A stretch of 64,000 nucleotides of DNA from DAOLCO01 sp964612555. Its GTDB lineage: Bacteria > Bdellovibrionota_C > UBA2361 > SZUA-149 > DAOLCO01. The DNA lies in NCBI GenBank assembly GCA_964612555.1, contig CAZTBW010000001.1, positions 310,001 through 374,000 of the forward strand, given 5' to 3'. Positions 35,336 to 44,440 of the stretch are shown piece by piece (positions within the stretch are counted from its first letter, which is position 1; the number at the start of each line of letters is the position of its first letter). Both the position numbers and the translations under genes were made by a program. Below the pieces are notes generated by a model that made no database searches, was not told where the DNA came from, and worked only from the letters and a program-made list of their open reading frames with translations.

Positions 35336-37450
35336 TTAATGCGCTTCCTCTGCAAGTACTTCCTTTCTGCTAAGTCTGATTCGTCCTTGTCGATCAATTT
35401 CAATAACCTTGACCCGAATCTGATCGCCTTCACTGACTACATCTCTCACATCACGAACATGCTCATTTGCAAGCTGTGATACGTGCACAAGCCCATCCGT
35501 ACCCGGAAGTATCTCAACAAAAGCACCAAACTCGGCAATTCGTTTCACCACTCCTTCATACACCTTACCCACTTCAGCCTCTTCCACGATACTGTTAATC
35601 ATCTGAATGGCTTTCTCCGTAGATACCTGATCTGCACTGGCAATTTTGATGGTACCATCATCATTGATATCAATCTTGACTCCCGTAGCGGCAGTAATAC
35701 CCTGAATTACCTTACCACCCTGACCAATAACCTCTCTGATCTTATCCGGCTTGATCTTAATAGTGGTAATTCTTGGTGCATACACACTCATCTCAGAGCT
35801 TACTTCAGGGACAGCTTTTGCCATCTCATTAAGAATATGAATACGACCATCACGCGCCTGGGTAAGTGCCCGCTCCATAATCTCACGAGTAAGTCCATCA
35901 CACTTAATGTCCATCTGAAGTGCAGTAATACCTTCAGCAGTACCACACACTTTAAAGTCCATATCACCAAAATGATCCTCATCTCCAAGGATATCAGTAA
36001 TAACTTCAAACTTGCCATCTTCATTGATAAGACCCATGGCTACCCCACCAACCGGCGCCTTGGTAGGCACCCCGGCGCTCATCAGTGCCATACTGGATGA
36101 ACACACGGTTGCCATTGAACTGGAACCGTTTGACTCAAACGTCTCTGCAACAATACGTATGGTGTACGGAAATCCTTCCTCAGACGGAAGAATCTTGGAA
36201 ACGGCTCTTTCCGCAAGTGCACCATGCCCCACCTCGCGTCTGCTGGTTCCTCTCTGCATACGCGCTTCACCAACACTGAATGGAGCGAAGTTGTAATGTA
36301 GCATGAAAGTCTTATCAGGATTATTCATAAGCGTTTCAATACGCTGAGCATCCATGGAAGTTCCCAAAGTCACTACCGACATCACCTGAGTCTCTCCCCG
36401 GGTAAATATCGCACTTCCATGCGCCCGTGGGAGAACCTTTATTTCACAATGAATCGGACGAACATCAGTCAAACCTCTTCCATCAATTCGCACCTTTTCG
36501 TGAACGATTTTTTTACGAGCAGCAGTTCTCGTTAATTCACTGATCAAGTCTTTTACTTCTCTTCCACGTTCAGCATATTCTTCACCAAGCGCCTCTACCA
36601 CTTCGGCTTTGATAGTACTGAGGGCTTCAGAGCGTTCCTGCTTTGCACGAATCGTGATAGCCTCCTCAACCCTGGAAGCTGCAAGTCCTTTAATTTTTTC
36701 GATTAGTGCATGATCTTCTTCCGGAGCTGTAAATTCAATTTTTTCCTTACCCATTTTTGAGCGAAGTGTTTCCTGAAGATCAATGATCTGTTTAATTTCC
36801 TCATGAGCAAAAAACAGCGCATCAAGTATTTCCTGCTCGGTAAGAACATCAGCTCCCCCTTCTACCATCACAAGCGCATCACGCTTTGCGGCAACTACCA
36901 GATTCAGGTCACTGAATGCCAGTTCTGCCCGAGTAGGATTTGCAATAAACTTTCCTTCCACTCTTCCCACTCGTACCGCACCGACCGGTCCCTGAAATGG
37001 CAGCGATGACACATGAAGCGCGGCACTTGCCGCACTGATCGAAAGAACATCAGGGTCATTCTCACCATCAACAGAAAGAACATTCACGATAACCTGTACT
37101 TCATCGTAGTATCCATCGGGGAAAAGTGGTCTGATTGGTCTGTCAGTAAGTCGACATACCAGAATTTCATTCTCGGATGGTCTTCCCTCTCTTCTGAAGA
37201 ATCCTCCGGGGATTCTCCCTGCCGCATAAAATTTTTCCTGATAATCAACAACCAGCGGGAAAAAATCCTGCCCTTCTTTTGCGGGAGCAGAGCACACGGT
37301 AGCCATAACGATGGTGTCACCTTGTCGCATCAACACCGCACCATCTGCCTGTTTGGCATACCAGCCGGATTCAAATGACATCGGTCGTCCGTGAAAATCT
37401 TTTTGAACGACCACTCTTGTTTCGGGGTTTAATGAATTGACCTGAGTCAT
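35336..37450 (-). CDS. pnp: Polyribonucleotide nucleotidyltransferase (PNPase)
   Basis: 704 residues. PNPase degrades RNA 3' to 5' with phosphate and is a core of the degradosome. Two RNase PH domains flank a helical domain. The second contains HGSAIFTRGETQVM and a phosphate-binding GTSRREVGHGALAERA region. A KH domain (IREVIGQGGKVIQGITAATG) and a C-terminal S1 domain (VYEGVVKRIAEFGAFVEI, IRVKVIEIDRQGRIRLS) bind RNA. The gene follows rpsO as in most bacteria, but with a spacer of 472 bases, larger than usual. dut follows. Confidence 0.97.
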   Translation of the reverse strand: MTQVNSLNPETRVVVQKDFHGRPMSFESGWYAKQADGAVLMRQGDTIVMATVCSAPAKEGQDFFPLVVDYQEKFYAAGRIPGGFFRREGRPSENEILVCRLTDRPIRPLFPDGYYDEVQVIVNVLSVDGENDPDVLSISAASAALHVSSLPFQGPVGAVRVGRVEGKFIANPTRAELAFSDLNLVVAAKRDALVMVEGGADVLTEQEILDALFFAHEEIKQIIDLQETLRSKMGKEKIEFTAPEEDHALIEKIKGLAASRVEEAITIRAKQERSEALSTIKAEVVEALGEEYAERGREVKDLISELTRTAARKKIVHEKVRIDGRGLTDVRPIHCEIKVLPRAHGSAIFTRGETQVMSVVTLGTSMDAQRIETLMNNPDKTFMLHYNFAPFSVGEARMQRGTSRREVGHGALAERAVSKILPSEEGFPYTIRIVAETFESNGSSSMATVCSSSMALMSAGVPTKAPVGGVAMGLINEDGKFEVITDILGDEDHFGDMDFKVCGTAEGITALQMDIKCDGLTREIMERALTQARDGRIHILNEMAKAVPEVSSEMSVYAPRITTIKIKPDKIREVIGQGGKVIQGITAATGVKIDINDDGTIKIASADQVSTEKAIQMINSIVEEAEVGKVYEGVVKRIAEFGAFVEILPGTDGLVHVSQLANEHVRDVRDVVSEGDQIRVKVIEIDRQGRIRLSRKEVLAEEAH

Positions 37451-37922
37451 AATCTAAATTCCTTATTTTTTATTTCATATATTTTCATCAGCAACGAATC
37501 AGGCAGGCATAATTACCTGTCGGCATGCAGGAAGATTGCACAACAAGGCTCCAAAAAAAGGATTGCGGACACAGAGGATGCGAGGAATATGAATACAATT
37601 CAGACAAACCAAGAGGGTTACTATCGAGCTGATAATACTGTTCCTTATTATTTATGAAGAGAAGAAGAGAGAACAATCTCATAAACAGTAAGCAACAGTA
37701 TCAACTCAAACCAATACCTTTATTTCCTCCCGGATATGAACTACTTCACACCCAACATCCCAAGCTTAATCCAATTTCCAATCATGGAAGCTTCTCGCCC
37801 CACAACTTTTTAACCCCGCAACTTTCTAACACAGCGAATTACCTGATTTAAAAAACCATTCGTAAAAACCAAATCTGATACCGATATTACTTGGCAGAAG
37901 AGTTAATGTACAGAAGAAAATA
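37451..37922. other. Gene-free spacer between rpsO and pnp
   Basis: 472 bases with no convincing reading frame. The short open frames here lack a ribosome site and resemble no protein. It is A/C-rich on the plus strand. In E. coli the rpsO-pnp spacer carries a terminator and an RNase III hairpin through which PNPase regulates its own mRNA. No comparable long perfect hairpin was found here by eye. Confidence 0.6.
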
Positions 37923-38192
37923 CTATTTTCTGATACCTAATTCCTGAATAAGCTCACGATATTCCTGAATATCTTTTTTCTTAAGATACTCAAGAAGGCG
38001 CTTTCTTCTTCCTACCATCTTCAGAAGACCTCTTCTCGAATGATGATCTTTTGAGTGACTTTTAAAATGATCAAGCAGGTAATTAAGTCTTTTCGTAATT
38101 AAAGCAACCTGCACCCTGGTAGAACCAGTGTCAGTTTCATTCATCGCAAATTTTTTAACAATTTCAGTTTTCTCTTCAGCTTGAAATGCCAT
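37923..38192 (-). CDS. rpsO: 30S ribosomal protein S15
   Basis: 89 residues, the standard length. S15 binds the central domain of 16S rRNA. The family pattern is clear: GSTRVQVALITKRLNYLLDHFKSHSKDHHSRRGLL and the GRRKRLLEYLKKKD RNA-binding loop, ending with LIQELGIRK. The ATG at 38192 has only a weak ribosome site. A GC-rich hairpin lies about 40 bases upstream. Confidence 0.98.
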   Translation of the reverse strand: MAFQAEEKTEIVKKFAMNETDTGSTRVQVALITKRLNYLLDHFKSHSKDHHSRRGLLKMVGRRKRLLEYLKKKDIQEYRELIQELGIRK

Positions 38193-38229
38193 ACTTTAAA
38201 TCTTATTCTTTACCTGATAATAAAAACGC

Positions 38230-38242
38230 GGGGATATCCCCC
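38230..38242 (-). promoter_or_regulatory. Short GC hairpin in rpsO leader
   Basis: GGGG-ATAT-CCCC(C) forms a small stem-loop. On the minus strand it is followed by GCGTTTTTATTATC, so it resembles a weak terminator or attenuator placed 37 bases before rpsO. S15 autoregulates through leader structures in other bacteria. Whether this does so is unknown. Confidence 0.3.
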
Positions 38243-38334
38243 ATAACTTTTTTGAGGTTTTTACAGCATTGAAGGATTAAATGCAATCTCAAGGAAAAAC
38301 AAATTATTAAACCGGCATATTAATAACAAAATTA

Positions 38335-38940
38335 ATGCGTTATAATAAAAAAGATATTACATTTTCTTTACTTTGCTCTGGTCGGGGCTCTAACCTTCCG
38401 GCAATTGTCGATGCATGTAAATCAGGCACTATTTCCGCAACTCCTTGTGCTATAATATGCAGCAAAGCAGATACCCCTGCCCTGGAATTTGCCCAAAAAT
38501 CAAAAATTCCTTCCCATGTACTAAACACAGATTCTATTCAGTCCAGGGACGAATCCCTTATCAGCCTGATCGACTCTCTCGCTCCTGATTTTATAGTACT
38601 TGCCGGATATATTAAAAAAATACCCGATGCACTCATTGAAAAATACCCGGGGAGGATTCTGAACGTACACCCTTCACTACTACCTGACTTTGGAGGAAAA
38701 GGCATGTATGGACTTAATGTACACAAGGCAGTCCTTGAAGCAGGGAAAAAAAAGAGTGGCTTAAGCATTCACCTGGTAGATAAAGGATATGACGAGGGTA
38801 AAATATTAAAACAGGTTCAGATTGATGTACTCGAAGGTGACACCGCAGAATCTCTTTTAAATAAAATCCTGGAACTTGAAAATATCCACTATCCACTGGT
38901 TATAGAAGAATTTGTAAAAAGCGAGTTTTTGAATGAGTAA
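38335..38940 (+). CDS. purN: Phosphoribosylglycinamide formyltransferase (GAR transformylase)
   Basis: 201 residues. PurN transfers a formyl group from 10-formyl-THF to GAR in purine synthesis. SLLCSGRGSNLPAIVDAC is the phosphate-binding start. The catalytic trio Asn-His-Asp appears in ILNVHPSLLPDFGGKGMYG and IHLVDKGYDEGKIL. IVLAGYIKKIP precedes it. The frame overlaps the next gene by eight bases. purM is not adjacent. It is divergent from rpsO. Confidence 0.93.
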   Translation: MRYNKKDITFSLLCSGRGSNLPAIVDACKSGTISATPCAIICSKADTPALEFAQKSKIPSHVLNTDSIQSRDESLISLIDSLAPDFIVLAGYIKKIPDALIEKYPGRILNVHPSLLPDFGGKGMYGLNVHKAVLEAGKKKSGLSIHLVDKGYDEGKILKQVQIDVLEGDTAESLLNKILELENIHYPLVIEEFVKSEFLNE

Positions 38941-39493
38941 CAGCCGAATCGAGATGTTTCGATCAAAGGAGTTCAAATCAAGATTCAAGAAATCAGAGTC
39001 CGCAATAATTTTTGGTGGAACCTTTGACCCGATTCACTCCGGGCATGTTCAGGACATACGATCTTTACTGGAACTTGCAAGCACGGTGTACCTTGCACCT
39101 ACCGAAAAAAATCCCTGGAAAGACAACAAGCCGGCTTCGCTTGAAGATCGAATTCAAATGATACGCCTTGTCCTGAAATTTGAAAAACTACCGTTTTCTG
39201 AAAATCTGTCTGAAGGTGGGAATAAGGACGGTCTTATTCTTCTTGATGAACCATATATATATGCACATGAACTTGCTTCAGCACTGACTCAAAAAACAGA
39301 CAAAACCCTGTTCTGGGCGATCGGTGAAGACCTCGTTTCAGGTGCCTCAGAGTGGAAAAACTGGTCATCCCAAGGGGTTCCTTTCGTCATTCTTCCCTTA
39401 CTTGAAGGTACCAGCTCCACTCTGACCAGAAACGCCGAAATCTCCCCACATCCGGCAATTACCGACTATATTAAAGAGAAAAATCTATACTGA
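38933..39493 (+). CDS. nadD: Nicotinate-nucleotide adenylyltransferase-like protein
   Basis: 186 residues. NadD makes nicotinate adenine dinucleotide in NAD synthesis. IIFGGTFDPIHSGH near 26-39 is the nucleotidyltransferase HxGH motif with the preceding glycine-rich loop. VYLAPTEKNPWKDNKPASLEDRIQMIR follows the expected order. ALTQKTDKTLFWAIGEDLV is the family G-D-L segment. The C-terminal ISSTxIR motif is degenerate (TSSTLTRN), the N-terminus is about 24 residues longer than usual and the protein is slightly short overall, so another adenylyltransferase activity cannot be excluded. It overlaps purN. Confidence 0.75.
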   Translation: MSNSRIEMFRSKEFKSRFKKSESAIIFGGTFDPIHSGHVQDIRSLLELASTVYLAPTEKNPWKDNKPASLEDRIQMIRLVLKFEKLPFSENLSEGGNKDGLILLDEPYIYAHELASALTQKTDKTLFWAIGEDLVSGASEWKNWSSQGVPFVILPLLEGTSSTLTRNAEISPHPAITDYIKEKNLY

Positions 39494-39551
39494 TCAGATC
39501 TGCATCGAAAGAAGGATAATAATCTGCAATTTTTCTCATCGTTCTTCAAAT

Positions 39552-40496
39552 ATGAGTTTACTAGATTCACTTAAGGCACGTAGTAAAGATGCCAAAGGGA
39601 CACCAAAGTTATTACCTAAAACTTCTCCCGCAGATGAAGCCCGCATCAGCCAGACCCTGGGGCTGCGTTCTCTTGAAAGCATGCCCACTCAAGCTGCACA
39701 GGCATTTCAGCTCGCCTGTAATCCTAGATCAACTCTTGCAGATTTCACAAAAGTAGTCGAATCGGATGAAGTGCTCTCTGCAAGAATCATCCGGATTGCC
39801 AATTCGGTGTATTATCGAAGAGGAGAAGAAGCAAAAGAGATTTCAAAGGCGGTTGCATCGATAGGGCTTGATGAGATCAGGTGTCTCCTGTCTGCCGCAA
39901 TGCTTAAAAGTCTTTTAAAATCAAATTCAAAAGACAGAAATTATATCTGGGGCAATTCAGTGGCAACAGGAATCGCTGCAAGGAAGCTATCCTCTCTTAC
40001 TTCAGTACCGGAGGGTGAAGCGTTTCTCTGTGGCATTCTCCATGATGTCGGTAAACTCATACTAATCCAACGAATCCCCAAGGAATACAGCACTCTGGTA
40101 AGAACGGCATTTGATTCTGAAACCACCTTTGCCGAACTTGAAGAAAACGCATTTGATGTAAACCATATTGAAATCGGAAAATGGCTCGCTGAAAAATGGA
40201 ATTTCCCTGAATCAGTAAGAACCGCTATCACCTTTCACCACTCTCCCTGGTCTGAGCACGACACCATGAAAGGAAAACTTGCAACTCCCGCAGCACTGGT
40301 GAAGTGCGCCGACACCATTGCCCATGCCGGGTTCATGGGTCACCCTCACAGCAGAACAGTTTTAGGGAAACATGCCCGAAGCCAGCTTATCCATGTTGCC
40401 ACCCAACTGGACACAAGCCTCGAGAACATACAAGGTTTGTTACAACAAATATCATTGCAGTTTGATGACGATTTTTCACTTTTTTCATCTCCATAA
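39552..40496 (+). CDS. HDOD domain signalling protein
   Basis: 314 residues. An HDOD domain covers about residues 30-230: the LPTQAAQAFQL-type start, LADFTKVVESDEVLSARIIRIANSVYY, IGLDEIRCLLSAAMLKSLL, GILHDVGKLIL and IGKWLAEKWNFPESVRTAITFHHSPW. HDOD is a variant HD domain used in signalling with partner kinases or cyclases. The HD-type motif HDVGK is retained, so catalysis is not excluded. A PAS histidine kinase follows 17 bases later, suggesting one signalling unit. Confidence 0.9.
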   Translation: MSLLDSLKARSKDAKGTPKLLPKTSPADEARISQTLGLRSLESMPTQAAQAFQLACNPRSTLADFTKVVESDEVLSARIIRIANSVYYRRGEEAKEISKAVASIGLDEIRCLLSAAMLKSLLKSNSKDRNYIWGNSVATGIAARKLSSLTSVPEGEAFLCGILHDVGKLILIQRIPKEYSTLVRTAFDSETTFAELEENAFDVNHIEIGKWLAEKWNFPESVRTAITFHHSPWSEHDTMKGKLATPAALVKCADTIAHAGFMGHPHSRTVLGKHARSQLIHVATQLDTSLENIQGLLQQISLQFDDDFSLFSSP

Positions 40497-40512
40497 AACA
40501 TGAAACCGGTAT

Positions 40513-41631
40513 ATGAAACTATCAAACGAAGAATTTGAACAGGTTCTCAACAATATCGCGGCAGCCGTAGTACTGTTCAACCACGATGGGAGCATACACT
40601 ACAGCAATTCCTATATGAGTGTGCTCACCGGTTATTCTTTTGAATCACTGGAGCAGGAAAAGCAAATTGATTTTCTGGAATCCATCGCAGTAAACGAGGA
40701 TAAAGATCGTTACATAAGAGCAAAAAGGATTTGTGCTCTTGGTGAAGATTCACTGGTACGCTTCAGAGTAACTCACAAAAGTGGGCTTCAGCTCTGGCTT
40801 GAAACAAGAATGGTACCAATATTTAACAGCTCAAAGGATTCGAACTCCATTATGAGCATTACCATTGATGTAACCGAGACTCTTCAGTATCAAAAGCAAA
40901 TTGAAGAGCAGAATCAGGATCTCAATGACTTTGCCTACATGGTATCTCACGACTTAAAAGCCCCGATCTTTACTATTCAGGGGATGGCAGATGCTCTTAA
41001 AGAAGATTTCGGAGAAACGCTTGGCACTGAAGGTCTTCGGCTCCTTGAATTTATTTCCAGTGCGGCAATTCGCCTCACCTCTCTTGTAGCAAGTGTTCTG
41101 GAATATTCCGCTCTTACAAATTCAGATGAAACCATGGAAGAGGTTCCTCTTGAAGAAGTGCTCCCCAATGTCATATCAGACTTTACTGAACAAATTAAAA
41201 ATATTGATTCAAGCATACGGTTCCAGGATCAACTTCCGGTAATAAAAGGTGAACCGGTAAGAATATATCAACTCTTCTCAAATCTGATCGGGAATGCCAT
41301 AAAATACAGATCACCTGAAAGACCTCTGATAATAGACATACGCAGCTCCCCCGAATCTCCCTCACTCACCCAGGTTCATATCCAGGACAACGGACTGGGC
41401 ATTCCGGAAAATAAACTCGAAGATATTTTCAGACCATACCGAAGGGCACACGGGGGTGACATTGAAGGAAGCGGGATTGGGCTTGCATGCGTAAAAAAAA
41501 TAGTGGAAAAAATAGGCGGAAAAATCTCCGTACAAAGTAAAGAAGGAACCGGCAGCACCTTCACCCTGACCCTCCCCCTTGCAAAACCGGGAGAAAGAAA
41601 AGCACCCAGAGATTTAGAGCGCTTGTTTTAA
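40513..41631 (+). CDS. PAS-domain sensor histidine kinase (cytoplasmic)
   Basis: 372 residues, with no membrane segment or signal peptide, so probably a cytoplasmic sensor. A PAS domain spans about 5-115 (FNHDGSIHYSNSYMSVLTGYSFESL) and is followed by a PAC-like segment ending in SIMSITIDVTETLQ. The HisKA domain has MVSHDLKAPIFTIQ with the phospho-His. The HATPase domain shows the N-box QLFSNLIGNAIKYR, G1 IQDNGLGIPE and G2 EGSGIGLACVKKIVEKIGG. No receiver gene is adjacent. Coupling to the preceding HDOD protein is likely by position. Confidence 0.93.
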   Translation: MKLSNEEFEQVLNNIAAAVVLFNHDGSIHYSNSYMSVLTGYSFESLEQEKQIDFLESIAVNEDKDRYIRAKRICALGEDSLVRFRVTHKSGLQLWLETRMVPIFNSSKDSNSIMSITIDVTETLQYQKQIEEQNQDLNDFAYMVSHDLKAPIFTIQGMADALKEDFGETLGTEGLRLLEFISSAAIRLTSLVASVLEYSALTNSDETMEEVPLEEVLPNVISDFTEQIKNIDSSIRFQDQLPVIKGEPVRIYQLFSNLIGNAIKYRSPERPLIIDIRSSPESPSLTQVHIQDNGLGIPENKLEDIFRPYRRAHGGDIEGSGIGLACVKKIVEKIGGKISVQSKEGTGSTFTLTLPLAKPGERKAPRDLERLF

Positions 41632-41676
41632 AAATAAAAACGGAAACGTGACGCTAAAACATTAAAAAACAAAAGA

Positions 41677-41708
41677 CCGTGTGCATGAATAAAAACTCAC
41701 GCACACGG
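41677..41708 (-). terminator. Rho-independent terminator of the VWA gene
   Basis: CCGTGTGC and GCACACGG form a perfect 8-bp stem with a 16-base loop. On the minus strand it is followed by TCTTTTGTTTTTT. It lies just past the VWA stop between two convergent genes and could also serve the plus strand weakly. Confidence 0.8.
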
Positions 41709-41730
41709 CAAGCAAGAAAACCCCATACGA

Positions 41731-43002
41731 CTATGCGCCGATATGGGGGAACATTTCAACAAGCTTTGCCCACGGTGGTACCGGATGCCGGAGTTTATCT
41801 TCCGGTCTTGACCAGGTGTGACTAACGATAACAACCATCACCTCAAAGCCTTTTGGGGCTTCTTTAGGCCATGGCGTATATCCATCAGTAAAAACAACCA
41901 CACCGTCAGGCTTAATTGCTAACTCAGCAGCACGATTAAGTCCTGCACCAAGATCAGTACCTCCATTTCCTTCCAGATCAATCTGATCAACCCGAAAGAT
42001 CTTTTGCACTGTATGCGCCGCTGCATCTGTAGGAATAACCGTTAGGCCATCCTCAATTTGCATAGCACGCAATAGTCCGTCCGTCTCACCGAGTGCTCTT
42101 CCCAGAAGATTCTGATCCATACTGCCAGACGTATCAATCACCAAGACCAGGTTAGGGCTTTTTCGACTGATAGACGGAAGTACCATCCCTCTTGGAAGAA
42201 TTGGGGATAACAGATTTGGCATAAGAAAAGAAGATCTCTGACCAGAGGTCCCACGAATAGAATCCTCTGCGAAGTTGCGAAGGTGTTGATGCCAGGGCAG
42301 GGTCGAGTTATCCGCTCTCCCCTTTCTGTGCAACCAGTCAGGAGCATCTCCTACGACATGCCCTTCAAACTCTGCAAACGCATCAAAGACCTCTTCCTGA
42401 ATTCCTGCAAGAAGCAAAGGATCCAGGAAAAATGACAGACCATTCATCCCCTGATGGGCATCAGTTAATCCTCCAGGCATGGCAAAGTCAGGCATGCTAA
42501 GTTTCAGCGTACCATCCTCATACCATATCTTGATCTTTACAGATTGAGGTCTTCCATATTGATCAAGAACAGTAAAAGGAATATCAAACTTATCCTTGCT
42601 TTCCAACAGTTTATAATACGCTTCAGCAGGTTTATTAACCGGGAATTTAAACCATCCCGGCTTTATTGTTTCTCTGGGAAGCGTAAATCCCTGTTTTTGC
42701 AAGGACGATGCGGTATCCAGGAGACATGCTATATTCCAGAGCAATGGTTCTCGACCACCTCTCCGAAACTGATATCCTCTGGTAAACATCTCTGCAATTT
42801 GCAAAAGAGTTACAGCAAGTGCCTCTACTTTTGCAAATCCTACATACCCCTCACTATAATAAACCCGTCCATACACGTCATGCAGGATAGGTTGATTGCC
42901 TTCTCTTGGAATAAATTGAAATTTCACCAGAAAAGGACAATACCAGGGGCGCCATTTCAGAGCCAGTTGCCTGGCTTCTTCCATAATTTCTGCAGGTGTC
43001 AT
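41731..43002 (-). CDS. VWA-domain protein, DUF2201-like, partner of MoxR ATPase
   Basis: 423 residues. The C-terminal VWA domain has an intact MIDAS: DTSGS at 290-294, the Thr in GNGGTD (345-350) and FTDG (371-374). The N-terminal half resembles the DUF2201 putative metallopeptidase domain (LLWNIACLLDTASSLQKQG, then an AEAYYKLL segment). The zinc-binding HExxH-like motif expected about 25 residues before LLWN is not seen; that place reads VEALAVTLLQ. It may therefore be a non-catalytic version. MoxR-VWA pairs act as AAA+ chaperones for assembling or remodelling complexes. The MoxR gene is 14 bases upstream. Confidence 0.85.
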   Translation of the reverse strand: MTPAEIMEEARQLALKWRPWYCPFLVKFQFIPREGNQPILHDVYGRVYYSEGYVGFAKVEALAVTLLQIAEMFTRGYQFRRGGREPLLWNIACLLDTASSLQKQGFTLPRETIKPGWFKFPVNKPAEAYYKLLESKDKFDIPFTVLDQYGRPQSVKIKIWYEDGTLKLSMPDFAMPGGLTDAHQGMNGLSFFLDPLLLAGIQEEVFDAFAEFEGHVVGDAPDWLHRKGRADNSTLPWHQHLRNFAEDSIRGTSGQRSSFLMPNLLSPILPRGMVLPSISRKSPNLVLVIDTSGSMDQNLLGRALGETDGLLRAMQIEDGLTVIPTDAAAHTVQKIFRVDQIDLEGNGGTDLGAGLNRAAELAIKPDGVVVFTDGYTPWPKEAPKGFEVMVVIVSHTWSRPEDKLRHPVPPWAKLVEMFPHIGA

Positions 43003-43016
43003 AAGAAATCCCTCCT

Positions 43017-44162
43017 TTAGGGTGAAAGAATTTCTTGAAAATGCCGCATTTGAGAAACATCTCCAGCATTTGCAGGACGTCTCCGATTAAGGAGCACAGC
43101 GAACATTCCACAAAGAGGAGCACAGTCCTTCTCAGCAAAATGTCCGAGTACCTCCCAGGCAGCTTTCCATGATTTCAAATCATGAGATTTGATGACATAC
43201 TTTGTGAGAGCTGACAGGAAAACAAAAGCCCGATCGGGACGATCTACCTGAAAAAGTTCTTTTCTCTCTAACACAAGACGCGGATTCAAAACAACGTCTG
43301 ACGGTCTGAGCATATCGGGATATGCAAGGAAGGTGAAAAAGGCACTTGCTGCCACTTCACCAACCAAGGATTTTACAGCCAGGATACTCGCAACACGAGC
43401 ACGCTCTTCATCCAAAGACGAAGCCTCGATAGCAGCCAGTACTCGAGCTGACAACTCCCACGTACGTCCTGTTGGGTAGGCTCCAACAGAGATACTAACT
43501 GTAGGACTGTCCAAATCTGGGGCATCAAAGTCATGCAATGTGTTCAGAAATGATGCGATCTTGGCACGAGCACCTGGAAGTTGATCTTCCCAGTCTTCTT
43601 CAAATTGAGGGATTTCCGGTAAAGGATAATTCCCCAACATCAGCGCAGCCTGCTCTTGTGGTGAATTTGACCACTCATAATGACCAATTCGATTCGCCAT
43701 GGCAGGTGTAACTTGCAGATCTCCTGCAATCGGATTTGCAGTCAGAACCATGGAAGTAAAAGGAAGTTCACAATCTTCGATCGCCTTTTCTCCCAGAAGA
43801 TCAAGCATGGCACTTTGCACCGATCTTGGGCACTCTCCTACATCATCAAAAATAAGACCGTTCCTTTGGCACTGCTTATTATACTCAATAGCACGATGCA
43901 GCCATGGATACGGCTTCGTCCTCGTCATCTCATCATCCTGATTGGGAAGTCCGGTAATTAAAACCGGATCTGTAATGCCTGGCATTCCAATTCGAGAATA
44001 TTGCCATCCGAACGCATCGAAAATTGCCCGACAAGTTGCCGATTTGGTTGTACCTGGATGCCCTTTCAGACAGACAGGCACCCCTGCCCACAAAAATACA
44101 GCAAGAGTATTAACCCGATCTTCACGTTTTACGAGTTGTGTAGTTCTCTGTCTAGTAGTCAT
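43017..44162 (-). CDS. MoxR-family AAA+ ATPase
   Basis: 381 residues from the ATG at 44162, with AGAGG six bases upstream. A longer in-frame start at 44258 adds 32 residues that look non-native. Walker A is GHPGTTKS (34-41), Walker B GLIFDDVGE (with DD in place of DE), sensor 1 VLTANP, and a possible arginine finger in MANRIGHYEW. The rest is the helical lid of MoxR-type ATPases. It is paired with the VWA gene downstream. The pair sits between ftsA and the HDOD/kinase genes with long non-coding flanks, which could mean that it was inserted there. I cannot test that by composition here. Confidence 0.88.
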   Translation of the reverse strand: MTTRQRTTQLVKREDRVNTLAVFLWAGVPVCLKGHPGTTKSATCRAIFDAFGWQYSRIGMPGITDPVLITGLPNQDDEMTRTKPYPWLHRAIEYNKQCQRNGLIFDDVGECPRSVQSAMLDLLGEKAIEDCELPFTSMVLTANPIAGDLQVTPAMANRIGHYEWSNSPQEQAALMLGNYPLPEIPQFEEDWEDQLPGARAKIASFLNTLHDFDAPDLDSPTVSISVGAYPTGRTWELSARVLAAIEASSLDEERARVASILAVKSLVGEVAASAFFTFLAYPDMLRPSDVVLNPRLVLERKELFQVDRPDRAFVFLSALTKYVIKSHDLKSWKAAWEVLGHFAEKDCAPLCGMFAVLLNRRRPANAGDVSQMRHFQEILSP

Positions 44163-44440
44163 TTTAAACCTCTCTTTTCTCCTTCGAGAAGCGCATACAA
44201 CAGGTGACAACTGAAGTATGCTGGTAAGAAAAAACCAATTGAGAAACCTTTGCGTCACTGTTCCTCACACTTCCTCTAAACAGAAGAAATGACAGGAACA
44301 GCAAAAATACTTCTAATCAAAATGTAAAAAAGAAAGAGCAAGGAAACAGAAGAACGAACCTATTCGAGATAGCAAATAATTGCAAGGGATGAAGAACTAT
44401 AATTCGGGATATCGAATATTCTATGATAAAAACACTAGCA

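Noticed and set aside
37488..37851. Short open frames in the rpsO-pnp spacer on both strands
   Set aside because: No ribosome site, no protein-like pattern, and they overlap each other on opposite strands.
44402..44417. ATTCG/CGAAT short inverted repeat after ftsA
   Set aside because: Only five complementary bases with a six-base loop and no T-run; likely to occur by chance.
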